Assembly (NCBI GenBank): GCA_955652675.1
Contig: CATPBP010000090.1
Coordinates: 1-49,208 of the forward strand
DNA from: Candidatus Dormiibacterota bacterium
Lineage (GTDB): Bacteria; Chloroflexota; Dormibacteria; Dormibacterales; Dormibacteraceae
Direction: 5' to 3'
DNA: 49,208 nucleotides
The notes below the pieces were generated by a model. The model worked only from the letters and a program-made list of their open reading frames with translations. It ran no database searches and was not told the origin of the DNA. The translations under genes and the position numbers were made by a program. Positions 33,356 to 42,338 of this stretch are shown one piece after another (position 1 is the stretch's first letter; each line of letters opens with the position of its first letter).

Positions 33356-33883
33356 CTACCCGGATGACTCGCTTCGCTGGCGTAGCACGTACCCGAGCAG
33401 CAGGAGCACGACGCCGACCGTTATCGCCGAGTCGGCCACGTTGAAGACGGGCCAGAAATGCAGCGCTATAAAGTCGGTGACGGTGCCGTGCAGGAGCCGG
33501 TCGTAGCCGTTGCCCGCCGTGCCGCCCAGGATCAGCCCCAGGAGAACTCCGGCCCCGGTGCCGATGGGGTTCCGTACCACATAGAAGACCAGGCCGACTG
33601 CCACCACGATCGAGGCGACGAGGAAGACCGCGGTCGCTTCCTGGGCGACGCCGAAGGCGGCTCCCGGATTCTGCGTGTTGGTGATCCAGACGTGGGGAAG
33701 CGCAGCCCGCTCCGTTCCCGGCTGCACGTTGGCCACGACGAGCCGCTTGCTTATCCGGTCGGCGATGAAGACGATCGCGGCCACCACGGCGAAGAGCGCC
33801 CGGCCCTGAAAGGCCTGTGACCGCCGCGCGGCGGAAGGGTCGGGCCCGCGGTCCTTCAGCTCGCCCGTCGGAGCCCGATCCAC
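33356..33883 (-). CDS. lspA: Signal peptidase II (prolipoprotein signal peptidase)
   Basis: Cleaves lipoprotein signal peptides, for example those of the three lipoproteins in this window. Length is 175 aa with four membrane helices. Catalytic aspartates are in [11 protein letters not shown]-x-VTDFI and [19 protein letters not shown] is also conserved. The N-terminal 27 residues are a charged cytoplasmic extension that overlaps ileS by 28 bases, with GTG as start. A later start is possible but no better site was seen. Confidence 0.94.
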   Translation of the reverse strand: MDRAPTGELKDRGPDPSAARRSQAFQGRALFAVVAAIVFIADRISKRLVVANVQPGTERAALPHVWITNTQNPGAAFGVAQEATAVFLVASIVVAVGLVFYVVRNPIGTGAGVLLGLILGGTAGNGYDRLLHGTVTDFIALHFWPVFNVADSAITVGVVLLLLGYVLRQRSESSG

Positions 33884-36699
33884 AGCTCATCTCCCACAGT
33901 GACACCCTCCAGGTCCTCGGGGCGCTCAGCGCGAAGCTCGACGGCCAGGGTCTCGGCGGCCACGTAGCCGCCGAAGCGATCCAGCATTCGAGACCAATCA
34001 CCGCGAGCCTGGTGGTACAGCACGATACGGTCCTCAATATTGAGGCCGCTGCGCTTCCGCTGCTCCTGTACGAGGCGGACCAGCTCTCGGGCCAATCCCT
34101 CCAGGCGGAGCTCGTCGGTGATCGTGGTGTCGAGCGCGAACTCCTCACCCGTGCGCACCTCTTTGACGTTCAGCTCGTCCCGGATCATGTTGGCCAGCTC
34201 AGGCTGGAACTCCCGGGTCACCGTCACCGCCGGCAGCGGCTGCCTGACCTTGAGCCGCGCACGGTCCCTGGCCGCGAGGCCATGCACCACCGCCTCTCGC
34301 GCCTGTGACATCTCTGTCTCGAGCGCGGCGTCTCGGGCGGCCGGGTCGGCCGCGGGATAGTCCACCAGGTGCACGCTCTGGCCATTGAAGAGGTTGCGAT
34401 GGAGAGCTTCGGCCAGGAAAGGTGTGAAGGGAGCCAGCAACCTGGACACCGTCACGAGCGCCTCATAGAGCGTCTGGTAGGCGGAGAGCTTGTCGGCGTC
34501 CGACTCCGACTTCCAGTAGCGGCGGCGCGAGCGCCGCACGTACCAGTTGGAGAGGTCCTCCACGAAGGCCTGGACGGGACGGGCGGCGCCGTTGACGTCG
34601 TACCTGTCGAGGGAGCCGTCGACCGTCTCCACCAGGTGGCTGAGGCGCGAGAGAAGCCAGCGGTCCAGAGCGCTGCGCTCCGAGAGCGGCAGCGCAGGCT
34701 CGCGGCTGGGCTCGAAGCCATCGATGTTGGCGTAGGTGACGAAGAAGGAGTACACGTTCCACAGCGTGAGCAGGAACTGACGCACCACCTCACGCAGCTC
34801 ATGCTCGCTGGTGCGGTAGTTCTCGCCCACGGGGGCCGAGGTATAGAAGAACCAGCGCAGCGCGTCGGAGCCGAAGTTTTCGAATAGGAAGGTCGGGTCG
34901 AGCACATTGCCGCGCGACTTGCTCTGCTTCTGGCCCTTGGGGTCGACGACCAGACCGAGGCAGATCACGTTGCGGTATGAGTTGAGTCCGAAGAGGATCG
35001 TGGAGACCGCCAGCAGCGAGTAGAACCAGCCGCGCGTCTGATCCATGGCCTCGGCGATGAAGTCGGCCGGGAAGCTGGCATCGAACTCCGCCTTTCCCAA
35101 ACGCGGATAGCCTCGCTGCGCAAAGGGCATGGAGCCGGAATCGAACCAGGCGTCCAGGACCTCGGAGACACGAGTCATCTCCGCCCCGCAGGCGTCACAC
35201 GGCAGCTTCACCTCGTCGATGTAGGGACGGTGCAGATCGGCGTCGGCGGGTAGCCCCAGCTCCTCGGCCGAAGCCACGCAGCGCTGCGCGCCGCAAGCGT
35301 CGCAGACCCAGAAGGGAAGCGGCGTCCCCCAGTAGCGTGAGCGGGAGAAGGCCCAGTCGACGTTGTTCTCGAGCCAGTCTCCCATCCGGCCTGTCTTCAC
35401 GTGGGCGGGCACCCAGTTGGTCGCCGCGTTGTTAGCCACGAGTTCGCGCTTGAGCTCAGTGGTGCGGATGTACCAGGAATCCAGCGCGTAGTAGAGCAGC
35501 GCCGTCTTGCAGCGCCAGCAGAAGGGATAGGTGTGCCGGATCTGGCCGGACTTGTACAGCAGGCCCCGCTTTCGCAGGTCCTCGACGATGAGCGGGTCCG
35601 CCTCCTTCACCGGGAGGCCGGCGAACTTCTCCACCGCGGGCAGGAAGCGGCCGCGCAGGTCCACCGTGTGCCGGATCGGTATCCCTTTCTCCTGGCAGAG
35701 GCGAAGGTCGTCCGCGCCGTATGCGGCAGCGGTGTGGACCACGCCCGTCCCCTCCTCGATAGAGACGAAATCTGCAGTCACGACATACCAGGCGCGACCC
35801 TCGGGCGGCAGATAGGTGTAGAGAGGCTCGTAGTCCAGGCCCTCGAGCTGCCGCCCCTTCAGCCGCTCGACGACCTCAAAGTCGCCGTCCAGCACGCCCA
35901 GCCTGGCCTCGGCGAGGATCAGATGCTCCTCGCCCTGCCTAACCTTGACGTAGTCGATGTCTGCGTCGACCGCCAGGGCGACGTTACCGGGCAGCGTCCA
36001 GGGCGTGGTCGTCCAGGCCAGCAGGCTGGTGCCGGGATCGTCCTTGAGCCGGAAGCGGACGTAGACGCTGGGATCGGGAGTGTCGTCCTGCCATCCCTGT
36101 GCCAGCTCGTGGCTGGAGAGCGGCGTCATGCAGCGCGGGCAGTAGGGAGCCACCCGGAAGCCCTTGTAGACGAGTCCTCGCTCCCACATGGTCTTGAGGG
36201 CCCACCACACCGACTGGATGTAGTCGGAGCTGAGCGTCCAGTAAGCGTTGTCGAAGTCCAGCCAGAAGGCCATCCGCTTGGAGAACTCGGTCCAGGCGTC
36301 GACGTACTGGTACACGCTCTGCCGGCAGAGCTCGTTGAAGCGCTCGATGCCGAACTCCTCGATCTGCTGCTTGCCGGAGATTCCCAGCTTCTTCTCGATC
36401 TCCAGCTCGACCGGCAGGCCGTGCGTGTCCCAACCCGCCTTGCGCTCCACGAAGAAGCCCTTCATGGTCCGGTAGCGGCCGACCACGTCCTTGAAGGCGC
36501 GAGCCAGCACATGGTGGGTGCCGGGGCGGCCGTTGGCGGTGGGCGGCCCCTCGTAGAACACGAACCTGGGGGCTCCCTCTCTCAAGGCCAGGCTCTGTTG
36601 AAAGGTGCCCTCCGCCTCCCAAAGCTCCATCACCTGCCGCTCGAGGTCTGGCAGGTGTGGCCGCGAGGTGGCGGGTTCGAACACTCTCTTCGTCTGCAT
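33856..36699 (-). CDS. ileS: Isoleucyl-tRNA synthetase
   Basis: Charges tRNA-Ile. Length is 947 aa from ATG 36699. The HIGH-type motif is in [19 protein letters not shown], the KMSKS loop is KQSKSRGN, the editing region begins around [11 protein letters not shown], and the C-terminal part has two zinc-binding-like Cys pairs ([16 protein letters not shown]) in the middle. The ATG at 36699 is preferred to one at 36705 because AAGGA then lies 8 bases upstream. A T-box leader controls it. Confidence 0.97.
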   Translation of the reverse strand: MQTKRVFEPATSRPHLPDLERQVMELWEAEGTFQQSLALREGAPRFVFYEGPPTANGRPGTHHVLARAFKDVVGRYRTMKGFFVERKAGWDTHGLPVELEIEKKLGISGKQQIEEFGIERFNELCRQSVYQYVDAWTEFSKRMAFWLDFDNAYWTLSSDYIQSVWWALKTMWERGLVYKGFRVAPYCPRCMTPLSSHELAQGWQDDTPDPSVYVRFRLKDDPGTSLLAWTTTPWTLPGNVALAVDADIDYVKVRQGEEHLILAEARLGVLDGDFEVVERLKGRQLEGLDYEPLYTYLPPEGRAWYVVTADFVSIEEGTGVVHTAAAYGADDLRLCQEKGIPIRHTVDLRGRFLPAVEKFAGLPVKEADPLIVEDLRKRGLLYKSGQIRHTYPFCWRCKTALLYYALDSWYIRTTELKRELVANNAATNWVPAHVKTGRMGDWLENNVDWAFSRSRYWGTPLPFWVCDACGAQRCVASAEELGLPADADLHRPYIDEVKLPCDACGAEMTRVSEVLDAWFDSGSMPFAQRGYPRLGKAEFDASFPADFIAEAMDQTRGWFYSLLAVSTILFGLNSYRNVICLGLVVDPKGQKQSKSRGNVLDPTFLFENFGSDALRWFFYTSAPVGENYRTSEHELREVVRQFLLTLWNVYSFFVTYANIDGFEPSREPALPLSERSALDRWLLSRLSHLVETVDGSLDRYDVNGAARPVQAFVEDLSNWYVRRSRRRYWKSESDADKLSAYQTLYEALVTVSRLLAPFTPFLAEALHRNLFNGQSVHLVDYPAADPAARDAALETEMSQAREAVVHGLAARDRARLKVRQPLPAVTVTREFQPELANMIRDELNVKEVRTGEEFALDTTITDELRLEGLARELVRLVQEQRKRSGLNIEDRIVLYHQARGDWSRMLDRFGGYVAAETLAVELRAERPEDLEGVTVGDELWIGLRRAS

Positions 36700-36704
36700 G
36701 CGCA

Positions 36705-36900
36705 TCGTCCTTCATTGCTCGGCTCTGGGACGAGCGCTCACGCAGCCCGCGGTACCACCCAGATTCCCGGCTTTGCCGCTGTTCGCGGAAGCACCGGGCT
36801 CTCTTTGGGGTCCGGCTCAGGAGTGATCTCGGCCGCCGGCCACCGCCCGCATCTCAGCTGCGCGGGCTCTCTGTGGGAGGCTGGTGGCGACCTACCTGTC
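36705..36900 (-). promoter_or_regulatory. T-box riboswitch of ileS, translational type
   Basis: The T-box consensus GGGTGGTACCGCG is at 36748-36760 on the minus strand. Just upstream is stem III (CCCGG ... CCGGG). Downstream, TCGTCC (36728-36733) is complementary to GGACGA (36705-36710), which covers the ileS ribosome site AAGGA. The same TCGTCC strand can instead pair with the T-box 5' arm (GGG with CCC, CGGGC with GCTCG). There is no T-run, so it should act on translation. A possible specifier ATC (Ile) lies near 36825-36827 in GAGATCACTCC. Confidence 0.85.
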
Positions 36901-36927
36901 TCCGTCTACGCCGAAGCGAAGGTAAGT

Positions 36928-37176
36928 TTACCCGGCGCGCTGAACCAGCTGGAGCACCATCGTGACCGCGAAGAAGACCAGGATGAAGGAGATGTCCAGG
37001 CCTCCCATCGGCGGCACCAGGCGCCGTACCGGCCCGATCACGGGCTCAGTGATATCGAAGGTGAGCCGATGGATGCGGTTCTTGGGATAGGGCTCTATCC
37101 AGCTGAAGACCGCCCGGACTATCAGGCAGACCATGAAGAGATAGAGGACGACCTGCAGAAGGGGTGCGATGACCAT
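36928..37176 (-). CDS. YggT family membrane protein
   Basis: An 82-aa protein with two membrane helices. The pattern LIVRAVFSWIEPYPKNRIHRLTFDITEPVIGPVRRLVPPMGGLDISF is diagnostic of YggT. It is found in the cell-division neighbourhood in many bacteria; the role is unclear. ATG start, 5 bases after yggS. sepF, often between yggS and yggT, is absent. Confidence 0.92.
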   Translation of the reverse strand: MVIAPLLQVVLYLFMVCLIVRAVFSWIEPYPKNRIHRLTFDITEPVIGPVRRLVPPMGGLDISFILVFFAVTMVLQLVQRAG

Positions 37177-37181
37177 GTCGT

Positions 37182-37829
37182 CTAAAGAGTACGGTCTCCA
37201 AAGAGGGCCCGTCCGAGCCTCAGCATGGTGCTCCCCTCCGAGACGGCGGCCTCCAGATCGTCGCTCATGCCCATCGAAAGGATGGGGAGCGGCCGGCCCA
37301 ACCGCTGCTGCAGGTCCTCCCGCAGCCTTCTGAGCTCCGCGAAAGCCGGTCGGGGGTCTCCCTCCGCCGGACCCATGGCCATCAGTCCGCGCAGGTCCAG
37401 CAGCCCGTCCACCTCCCGGGCCAGCTGAAGGGCCCCCTCCGGCGCCACACCGTGCTTGGCCGGGTCACGACTCACGTTGACCTCCAGCAGGACCGGAGGT
37501 TCGTGGCGTCCGGCCAGCGCCCTCGCCAGCCGAGACGAGTCGAGCGAGTGAATGAGCTCGAAGCTCGACGCGTGCCGGACCTTGTTCGTCTGCAGGTGCC
37601 CGACCAGGTGCCAGCTGGCGCCCTGGACCTGCGCCATCTTTCCCACCGCCTCCTGGACGCGGTTCTCTCCCAGTCGGGTAAGGCCGAGCTCGACCGCGGC
37701 CTGGGCGGCCTCCGCGGGCTGCCCCTTGGTCACGGCGACGATCTCGAGGGCGTCGGCGTCGCCGCCCGCGGCCTCGATGCGCTCTCGCACTCGAGCCAGG
37801 TTGGCGGCTATCTGAGCGCGGCCAGGCAT
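37182..37829 (-). CDS. YggS-family PLP homeostasis protein
   Basis: A 215-aa PLP-binding protein with a single alanine-racemase-like barrel. The PLP lysine is in IVAVTKGQP, and GENRVQEA, WHLVGHLQTNK and SMGMSDDLEAAVSEGSTMLRLGRALFG are all family-typical. It regulates vitamin B6 and amino acid balance in known cases. Its start overlaps the pgeF end by 22 bases. Confidence 0.94.
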   Translation of the reverse strand: MPGRAQIAANLARVRERIEAAGGDADALEIVAVTKGQPAEAAQAAVELGLTRLGENRVQEAVGKMAQVQGASWHLVGHLQTNKVRHASSFELIHSLDSSRLARALAGRHEPPVLLEVNVSRDPAKHGVAPEGALQLAREVDGLLDLRGLMAMGPAEGDPRPAFAELRRLREDLQQRLGRPLPILSMGMSDDLEAAVSEGSTMLRLGRALFGDRTL

Positions 37830-38551
37830 GCGAAGCGAGAGCCGTCAGGCGAACGGCGGTGCGACGGCAGCTCGGGGGTCTCCCTCGTGCAGATGGGCAG
37901 ATCGTGGATGTGCCCGGCGAGCAGCCCGGCTTCGCTCAGCTGCCCGCGCAGGTGGGCCCGGATATCGAGCAGGAATCGCCCCCCAGGAGACGGCTGCAGA
38001 CACTCGGGAGGGAAGTGAGAGGCGACCTCCTCCCCCACCTCATAGCATCGGGCGCAGATCCCCGGCCCGAGGCCGGCCTCCATGTCGGCGGGGCGGGAGC
38101 CGTACTCCCGAACAAGCGTCGCCACCGCCTCAGCTGCCACCCCCGCGGCCGCGCCCCGCCAGCCCGCGTGGACCAACGCCAGAGCCGGCCGGCCGGGATC
38201 GAAGAGCAGGACGGGATAGCAGTCGGCGAATGTGGCGAAAAGCGGCACCGCGGACCGGTCGGTCACCAGGCCATCGCATCCTTCCACCCGGCCGGCGGCC
38301 TCGTCGACGCGCTCGACCCTCGCGCCATGGACGGCGCCAAGCACGGCCAGGCCCTCCGTCTGCAGGTCCAGGGCGGCCGCGAGGGCCTTCCTCGACGGCG
38401 TGAGCGGTGAGCTGGCCGCCGGGCCGGCGCGCATGGAGCCCAGCGCCACGGTGGAGAAGCCGTGGACCAGCCGGCGTTCGCGGGCCAGGGCGGGGATGGC
38501 GAGCACCCCGTCAGTAGACGGGGGGAGCGTCCCAGCCACGGTAGCTGCCAT
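37808..38551 (-). CDS. pgeF: PgeF (YfiH/laccase-domain) peptidoglycan editing protein
   Basis: A 247-aa YfiH-family protein. Metal-site motifs: VHGARVERV, TFADCYPVLLF and ALVHAGWRGAAAG, with GPGICARCYEVGEEV near the middle. Escherichia coli PgeF removes wrongly incorporated L-Ser from peptidoglycan precursors, which fits a division-cluster position; other members act on purine nucleosides. ATG at 38551; it overlaps the RraB-like gene by 41 bases, longer than usual. Confidence 0.9.
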   Translation of the reverse strand: MAATVAGTLPPSTDGVLAIPALARERRLVHGFSTVALGSMRAGPAASSPLTPSRKALAAALDLQTEGLAVLGAVHGARVERVDEAAGRVEGCDGLVTDRSAVPLFATFADCYPVLLFDPGRPALALVHAGWRGAAAGVAAEAVATLVREYGSRPADMEAGLGPGICARCYEVGEEVASHFPPECLQPSPGGRFLLDIRAHLRGQLSEAGLLAGHIHDLPICTRETPELPSHRRSPDGSRFACLAALR

Positions 38552-38891
38552 CGGATGCAGAGGCCACCGCCTCCATCTGCTCTCGAAGCTTTGTGAGGGC
38601 TCCAGGCGTCGGCACCATCCGGACCACAGAGGTGACCAGCCACCAACCGTCGGACGTCGAGCGCAGCTGGCAGCTGAAGCCCTCGTTCCCGAGCTGCTCG
38701 CTCGCCTCGCGCGCGCGTCCCTCGTTGGGGAGTGCGAGGAAAGCCCTGACAGGATGCGGCAGATCCAGCCTGGAGCCAATCTCGCGCAGGTCCGCAAGCC
38801 GCGCCAGGTCGTCCTCACCGGGAGGGTTGAGGCTCTCGAGCGGCGGCTTGCGCGGTTTCAGTCTGGGGAAAAAGAATCCGAGCCAATCCAC
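38511..38891 (-). CDS. RraB-like (ribonuclease E inhibitor B) domain protein
   Basis: A 126-aa protein. The C-terminal two thirds look like an RraB domain: FLALPNEGRAREASEQLGNEGF, then STSDGWWLVTSVVRMVPTPGALTKLREQME and a Gly-Tyr/Trp-containing end (SYRGWDAPPV). RraB binds RNase E in Escherichia coli; in other phyla the role is unknown. The GTG at 38891 begins the coherent part (DWLGFFFPRLKPRK); the frame is open upstream through the tandem repeat, where I do not believe it is coding. Confidence 0.7.
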   Translation of the reverse strand: MDWLGFFFPRLKPRKPPLESLNPPGEDDLARLADLREIGSRLDLPHPVRAFLALPNEGRAREASEQLGNEGFSCQLRSTSDGWWLVTSVVRMVPTPGALTKLREQMEAVASASDGSYRGWDAPPVY

Positions 38892-38968
38892 GCCGCCCAG
38901 CCTAGGACCTCTGCTTGCCTGCGGGCCCGGGGCCTCCTGATCAATGACGTCGCGCGTGGTTAGCTCTA

Positions 38969-39198
38969 CGAAGTCTCGCCTCGCCCCGAAGGGGCGAACC
39001 GATCTTCCGGCCTCCGTCGGTCGAGTCGTCATCCACCCTGGATGGTCCACGAACACGTTGAGTGACCTCTTCGAGGTCTCGCCTCGCCCCGAAGGGGCGA
39101 ACCGATCTTCCAGCCTCCATCGGTCGGGTTGTCGTCCACGCCGGATGGTCCACGACTCGTTGAGTGACCTCTTCGAGGTCTCGCCCCTGACGGGGCGA
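38969..39198. repeat. Tandem 103-bp repeat with palindromes (2.3 copies)
   Basis: Copy 1 is 38969-39071 (103 bp), copy 2 39072-39173 (102 bp), and a partial third copy starts at 39174. Copies 1 and 2 are close to identical. Each holds a hairpin CGCCCC-GAA-GGGGCG (38982-38996 in copy 1), and the copy junctions carry the perfect palindrome GACCTCTTCGAGGTC. The block fills the gap of about 300 bases between the RraB-like gene and nrdR; I see no gene in it. Confidence 0.85.
39182..39197 (-). terminator. Hairpin directly after nrdR
   Basis: CGCCCC and GGGGCG pair over a 4-base loop just beyond the nrdR stop. It is the degenerate hairpin of the partial third repeat. No T-run, so any terminator activity would depend on Rho or on the repeat RNA. 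Confidence 0.4.
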
Positions 39199-39675
39199 TC
39201 ACCGTCCGGTCCGGGCCGTCGTTCGTGCGGAGAGGACCTGGTCGATCTCCTTCTTCACCTGCTGCAGGTCCATGAACTCCCTGTAGACGGAGGCGAATCG
39301 GATGTAGGCAACCTCATCGAGGTCCTTCAGCCTGTCCATGACCATCTCGCCGATCTCCTGGCTCGGGATCTCCACGCGCCCGCTTCGCCGCAGCTCGGCC
39401 TCGATGGCGTCGACGATCGCGTTCAGGCGCTCTGGCGAGATGTCGCGCTTCTCAGTCGCCTTCTTGAGCCCGGTGAAGAGTTTCTGGGGATCGAAATCCT
39501 CGCGGCGGCCATCTTTTTTCACAACGAAGAAGGGCACCGTCTCGATCCGCTCGTAGGTGGTGAAGCGCTGTCCGCACTGCAGGCACTCGCGGCGGCGGCG
39601 GATGGCCTCTCCAACCTCCGAGTCACGCGAGTCGACCACCTTCAGGTCGTGATGGCCACAGTATGGACAGCGCAC
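39199..39675 (-). CDS. nrdR: Transcriptional repressor NrdR
   Basis: Represses ribonucleotide reductase genes in response to dATP/ATP. Length is 158 aa. Zinc ribbon MRCPYCGHHDLKVVDSR ... RRRECLQCGQRFTTYER, then an ATP-cone (VVKKDGRREDFDPQKLFTGLKKA ... YIRFASVYREF). The start is GTG, 23 bases after the ftsZ stop, so it may be read with ftsZ. Confidence 0.96.
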   Translation of the reverse strand: MRCPYCGHHDLKVVDSRDSEVGEAIRRRRECLQCGQRFTTYERIETVPFFVVKKDGRREDFDPQKLFTGLKKATEKRDISPERLNAIVDAIEAELRRSGRVEIPSQEIGEMVMDRLKDLDEVAYIRFASVYREFMDLQQVKKEIDQVLSARTTARTGR

Positions 39676-39698
39676 CGCTGGTAACTCCTAGTGTCCTG

Positions 39699-40790
39699 CT
39701 AGTGCCGGTTCCGAAGGAAAGCCGGGATGTTCAGGTCGTCTTCGTCGGAGGTCACGACCGGCCGGCTCTCCACGCCGGGGCGGGTGTACTCGATGGTCGT
39801 GCTCTCGGAGCTGGTCGCCGCCTGCTGCAGGGCGGCCCGCTTGCGGCCGAAGCCGGTCGCGATCACGGTGATCTTCACCTCGCCCTGCATGCGGTCGTCG
39901 TTGACCACGCCGAAGATGATGTTGGCGGCGTTGTCGGCAGAAGCCTTCACGATCTCTGCCGCCTTTTCACACTCGTGGAGGGTGATGTCCTTGCCCGCGG
40001 TGATGTTGAAGAGGATGCCCTGGGCGCCGTCGATGGAGGTCTCCAGCAGCGGACTCGCCACCGCCTGCTTCGCCGCGTCTTCGGCCCGGTTGTCGCCCGA
40101 GCCGAAGCCGATGCCCATCAGCGCCTCTCCCGTCTCGGTCATGACCGCCTTCACATCGGCGAAGTCGAGGTTGATGACGCCGGGATTGACGATCAGGTCG
40201 GCGATGCCCTGCACGCCCTGCCGAAGCACGTCATCGGCTATCCGGAACGCCTCTTCCAGGGTCGTCTTCTTGTCGACGACCTGGGCCAACCGATCGTTGG
40301 GGATGACGATAAGCGCGTCGACCTTGTCTCGAAGGTTCTTGATCCCCTCTTCCGCGTTGTCGTTTCGGATCTTGCCCTCCCAGCGGAAGGGCCTGGTGAC
40401 GACGCCGATGGTCAGTGCGCCCTCCGCCTTGGACACCTCCGCGATCACCGACGAGGAGCCAGTGCCCGTCCCACCGCCCATACCGGCGGTGATGAAGACC
40501 ATGTCGGCCTCTTTCACCAGCTCGTTGAGCTCGGTGCGGCTCTCGTCGGCCGCGTCCCGGCCCTTCGTCCAGTCGCCGCCTGATCCCAGCCCGCGCGTGA
40601 GCTTGCGGCCGATGTTGACCTTGATGTCGGCATTGCAGCGCTCCAGCGCCTGCAGGTCCGTGTTGACCGCGATGAATTCGACGCCCTTCAAGGCCGCCGA
40701 GATCATGCGGTTCACGGCGTTGCCGCCACCCCCGCCCGCGCCGATCACCTTGATCCGCGCGCGACCGTCCTGCCTGTCCGCCTTCTGCAT
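39699..40790 (-). CDS. ftsZ: Cell division protein FtsZ
   Basis: Tubulin-like GTPase forming the Z-ring, 363 aa. The tubulin signature is GGGTGTG in FITAGMGGGTGTGSSS; the T7 loop VINLDFADVKAVM supplies the catalytic Asp. After a short linker the C-terminal peptide DDLNIPAFLRNRH binds FtsA. The ATG at 40790 has AGGAG 7 bases upstream; an upstream TTG at 40817 and ATG at 40805 are also in frame but less supported. It is 151 bases from ftsA, a gap with palindromes. Confidence 0.98.
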   Translation of the reverse strand: MQKADRQDGRARIKVIGAGGGGGNAVNRMISAALKGVEFIAVNTDLQALERCNADIKVNIGRKLTRGLGSGGDWTKGRDAADESRTELNELVKEADMVFITAGMGGGTGTGSSSVIAEVSKAEGALTIGVVTRPFRWEGKIRNDNAEEGIKNLRDKVDALIVIPNDRLAQVVDKKTTLEEAFRIADDVLRQGVQGIADLIVNPGVINLDFADVKAVMTETGEALMGIGFGSGDNRAEDAAKQAVASPLLETSIDGAQGILFNITAGKDITLHECEKAAEIVKASADNAANIIFGVVNDDRMQGEVKITVIATGFGRKRAALQQAATSSESTTIEYTRPGVESRPVVTSDEDDLNIPAFLRNRH

Positions 40791-40864
40791 CGTGTTCTCC
40801 TGCATCTCGTTCAACAACCCTTGGTGAGATCCCCCTGGAAGGGGCTATAAGAAGGCCTCTGACC

Positions 40865-40908
40865 GCCGGCCACCCCGCGAGCCAGCTCCCCCTTGGGGGA
40901 TGGCCGGC
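40865..40908. repeat. Nested palindrome in the ftsA-ftsZ gap
   Basis: Outer arms GCCGGCCA (40865-40872) and TGGCCGGC (40901-40908) enclose a second hairpin TCCCCC-TT-GGGGGA (40887-40900). It could be a terminator or attenuator between ftsA and ftsZ, or a small repeat element; the inner core is shared with the hairpin at 25999-26013. A TATAG stretch nearby (minus, near 40850) is a weak ftsZ promoter candidate. Confidence 0.5.
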
Positions 40909-40941
40909 ACTGGGCGATGACGCGGCGGTACTCTCGCATGC

Positions 40942-42252
40942 TCAGAAAAAGTCCCTCAGCCACCTAACCGTCTTCTGGTACGCACCCGCGAACGCCTGGG
41001 GCTGCTGGTGGCTGCGTCCATTCTGGGCGGGCTGCACCCGCGCCGCCCATTTGACCAAGCCCACCACGGCGGCGTAGGAGGGCCCGGCCACCCGGTCCGA
41101 GAGGCCGCCCACGCCGGCCGGCAGGCCCAGGCGGACGGCGGAGTCGAAAACGCCCTGGGCCGCGTCCGTGGTTCCCATCAGCCGCGCACCGCCTCCGGTG
41201 ACGACGACGCCTGCGGGAAGCAGCCCCTCGTAGCCGGTCCTCCTCACCTCCTCTCGGGCCAGCTGGAAGATCTCGCGCATCCGGGGCCCGATGATCTCCG
41301 CCAGGTAGCGGCGCGGCGTGGCCTGCAGGCGATCGCCCCCGACCACCCTTACGTCGATGCGCTCCTCGGGCGCGATCACGTCGGGAAGGGTGTGACCGTA
41401 GCTCAGCTTCAGCGCCTCCGCCTCGGTCAGCGTCGTCCTCAGGCCAATGGCGATGTCATTGGTGACGTGGTTGCCGCCCACCGGGAGGACCGCCATGTGC
41501 AGCGCCGAGCCCTCGTTGTAGACCACCACGTCGGTGGTCCCCGCCCCGATATCCACCAGGCAGACCCCGAGGTCCACCTCGTTGGCGTTCAGCACACCCT
41601 CGCCGGCGGCGAGTCCCTGGCTGACCACGTCCTCGACGTCCAGCCCGGCCTCGTGAACGCACTTGATGACGTTCTGAACCGAGGTCTGGGCACCGGTCAC
41701 GATGTGGGTCTCCACCTCGAGGCGGTGGCCGGTCATGCCGACGGCCTCCTTGACGCCCTCCTGCCCATCCACCGTGAAGGTTCGGGGCAGCACGTGGATC
41801 ACCTGGCGATCGTTTGGAACGCTGACCGCCCTGGCCGCCTCCACCACGCGATGCACGTCCTCGCCCGCGATCTCGCGATCGGGCCGCGAGACCGCGATCA
41901 CGCCGCGGCTGTTCTGGGAGGTGATGTGGGGGCCGGCCAGCGAGACGACCACCGACTCGCCGCGGACCCCGGCCATGCGCTCGGCGCCGACCATCGCCTG
42001 CTGGATCGCCTGAACGGTCTTGTCGATGTTCACGACAACACCCTTGCGCAGCCCTTCGGCTGGGGTCTCACCGACGCCGGTGACATTGAGCTGGCCATAA
42101 TCGTCGGCTTCGGCCATGACCACGACGACCTTGCTGGTGCCGAGGTCTAGCCCGACCAGCCGCTTCCGCCTAGACAAGGGAACTGGTGGGATGCCTCCTG
42201 GAGAGATACGAGCGAGGGATGGCGGGTTGGAAGGAGTATAGCGCTGATTCAT
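40942..42252 (-). CDS. ftsA: Cell division protein FtsA
   Basis: Actin-like ATPase that tethers FtsZ to the membrane. Length is 436 aa. Phosphate-1 loop VGLDLGTSKVVVVMAE, phosphate-2 VDIGAGTTDVVVY and adenosine motif VVVTGGGARLMGT are clear. The C-terminus YQKTVRWLRDFF is the amphipathic membrane-targeting helix. The N-terminus has about 30 extra residues. FtsA is missing in most Actinobacteria, so its presence bears on the phylum. Confidence 0.97.
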   Translation of the reverse strand: MNQRYTPSNPPSLARISPGGIPPVPLSRRKRLVGLDLGTSKVVVVMAEADDYGQLNVTGVGETPAEGLRKGVVVNIDKTVQAIQQAMVGAERMAGVRGESVVVSLAGPHITSQNSRGVIAVSRPDREIAGEDVHRVVEAARAVSVPNDRQVIHVLPRTFTVDGQEGVKEAVGMTGHRLEVETHIVTGAQTSVQNVIKCVHEAGLDVEDVVSQGLAAGEGVLNANEVDLGVCLVDIGAGTTDVVVYNEGSALHMAVLPVGGNHVTNDIAIGLRTTLTEAEALKLSYGHTLPDVIAPEERIDVRVVGGDRLQATPRRYLAEIIGPRMREIFQLAREEVRRTGYEGLLPAGVVVTGGGARLMGTTDAAQGVFDSAVRLGLPAGVGGLSDRVAGPSYAAVVGLVKWAARVQPAQNGRSHQQPQAFAGAYQKTVRWLRDFF

Positions 42253-42338
42253 CTCTAGCTACCCATATTTTGGGGCTGCCCCCACCATTTGGAGCAGATT
42301 TAGTAGTCGGCTCAGAACCCGGCCGGTGCCGGCTGCCA

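Noticed and set aside
35401-37185. A 594-residue open frame on the plus strand opposite ileS, its T-box and yggT
   Set aside because: It follows the third-position GC pattern of ileS, runs through the T-box and has no recognisable domain. It is a shadow frame.
38892-39056. Upstream extension of the RraB-like frame through the 103-bp repeat, giving a repeated peptide (RSVRPFGARRD)
   Set aside because: The same peptide arises from the other repeat copy in a different frame; it is a product of the DNA repeat, not of a conserved protein.
38969-39198. Possible CRISPR array
   Set aside because: Only 2.3 copies, with the whole 103-bp unit conserved and no variable spacers; no cas genes nearby.
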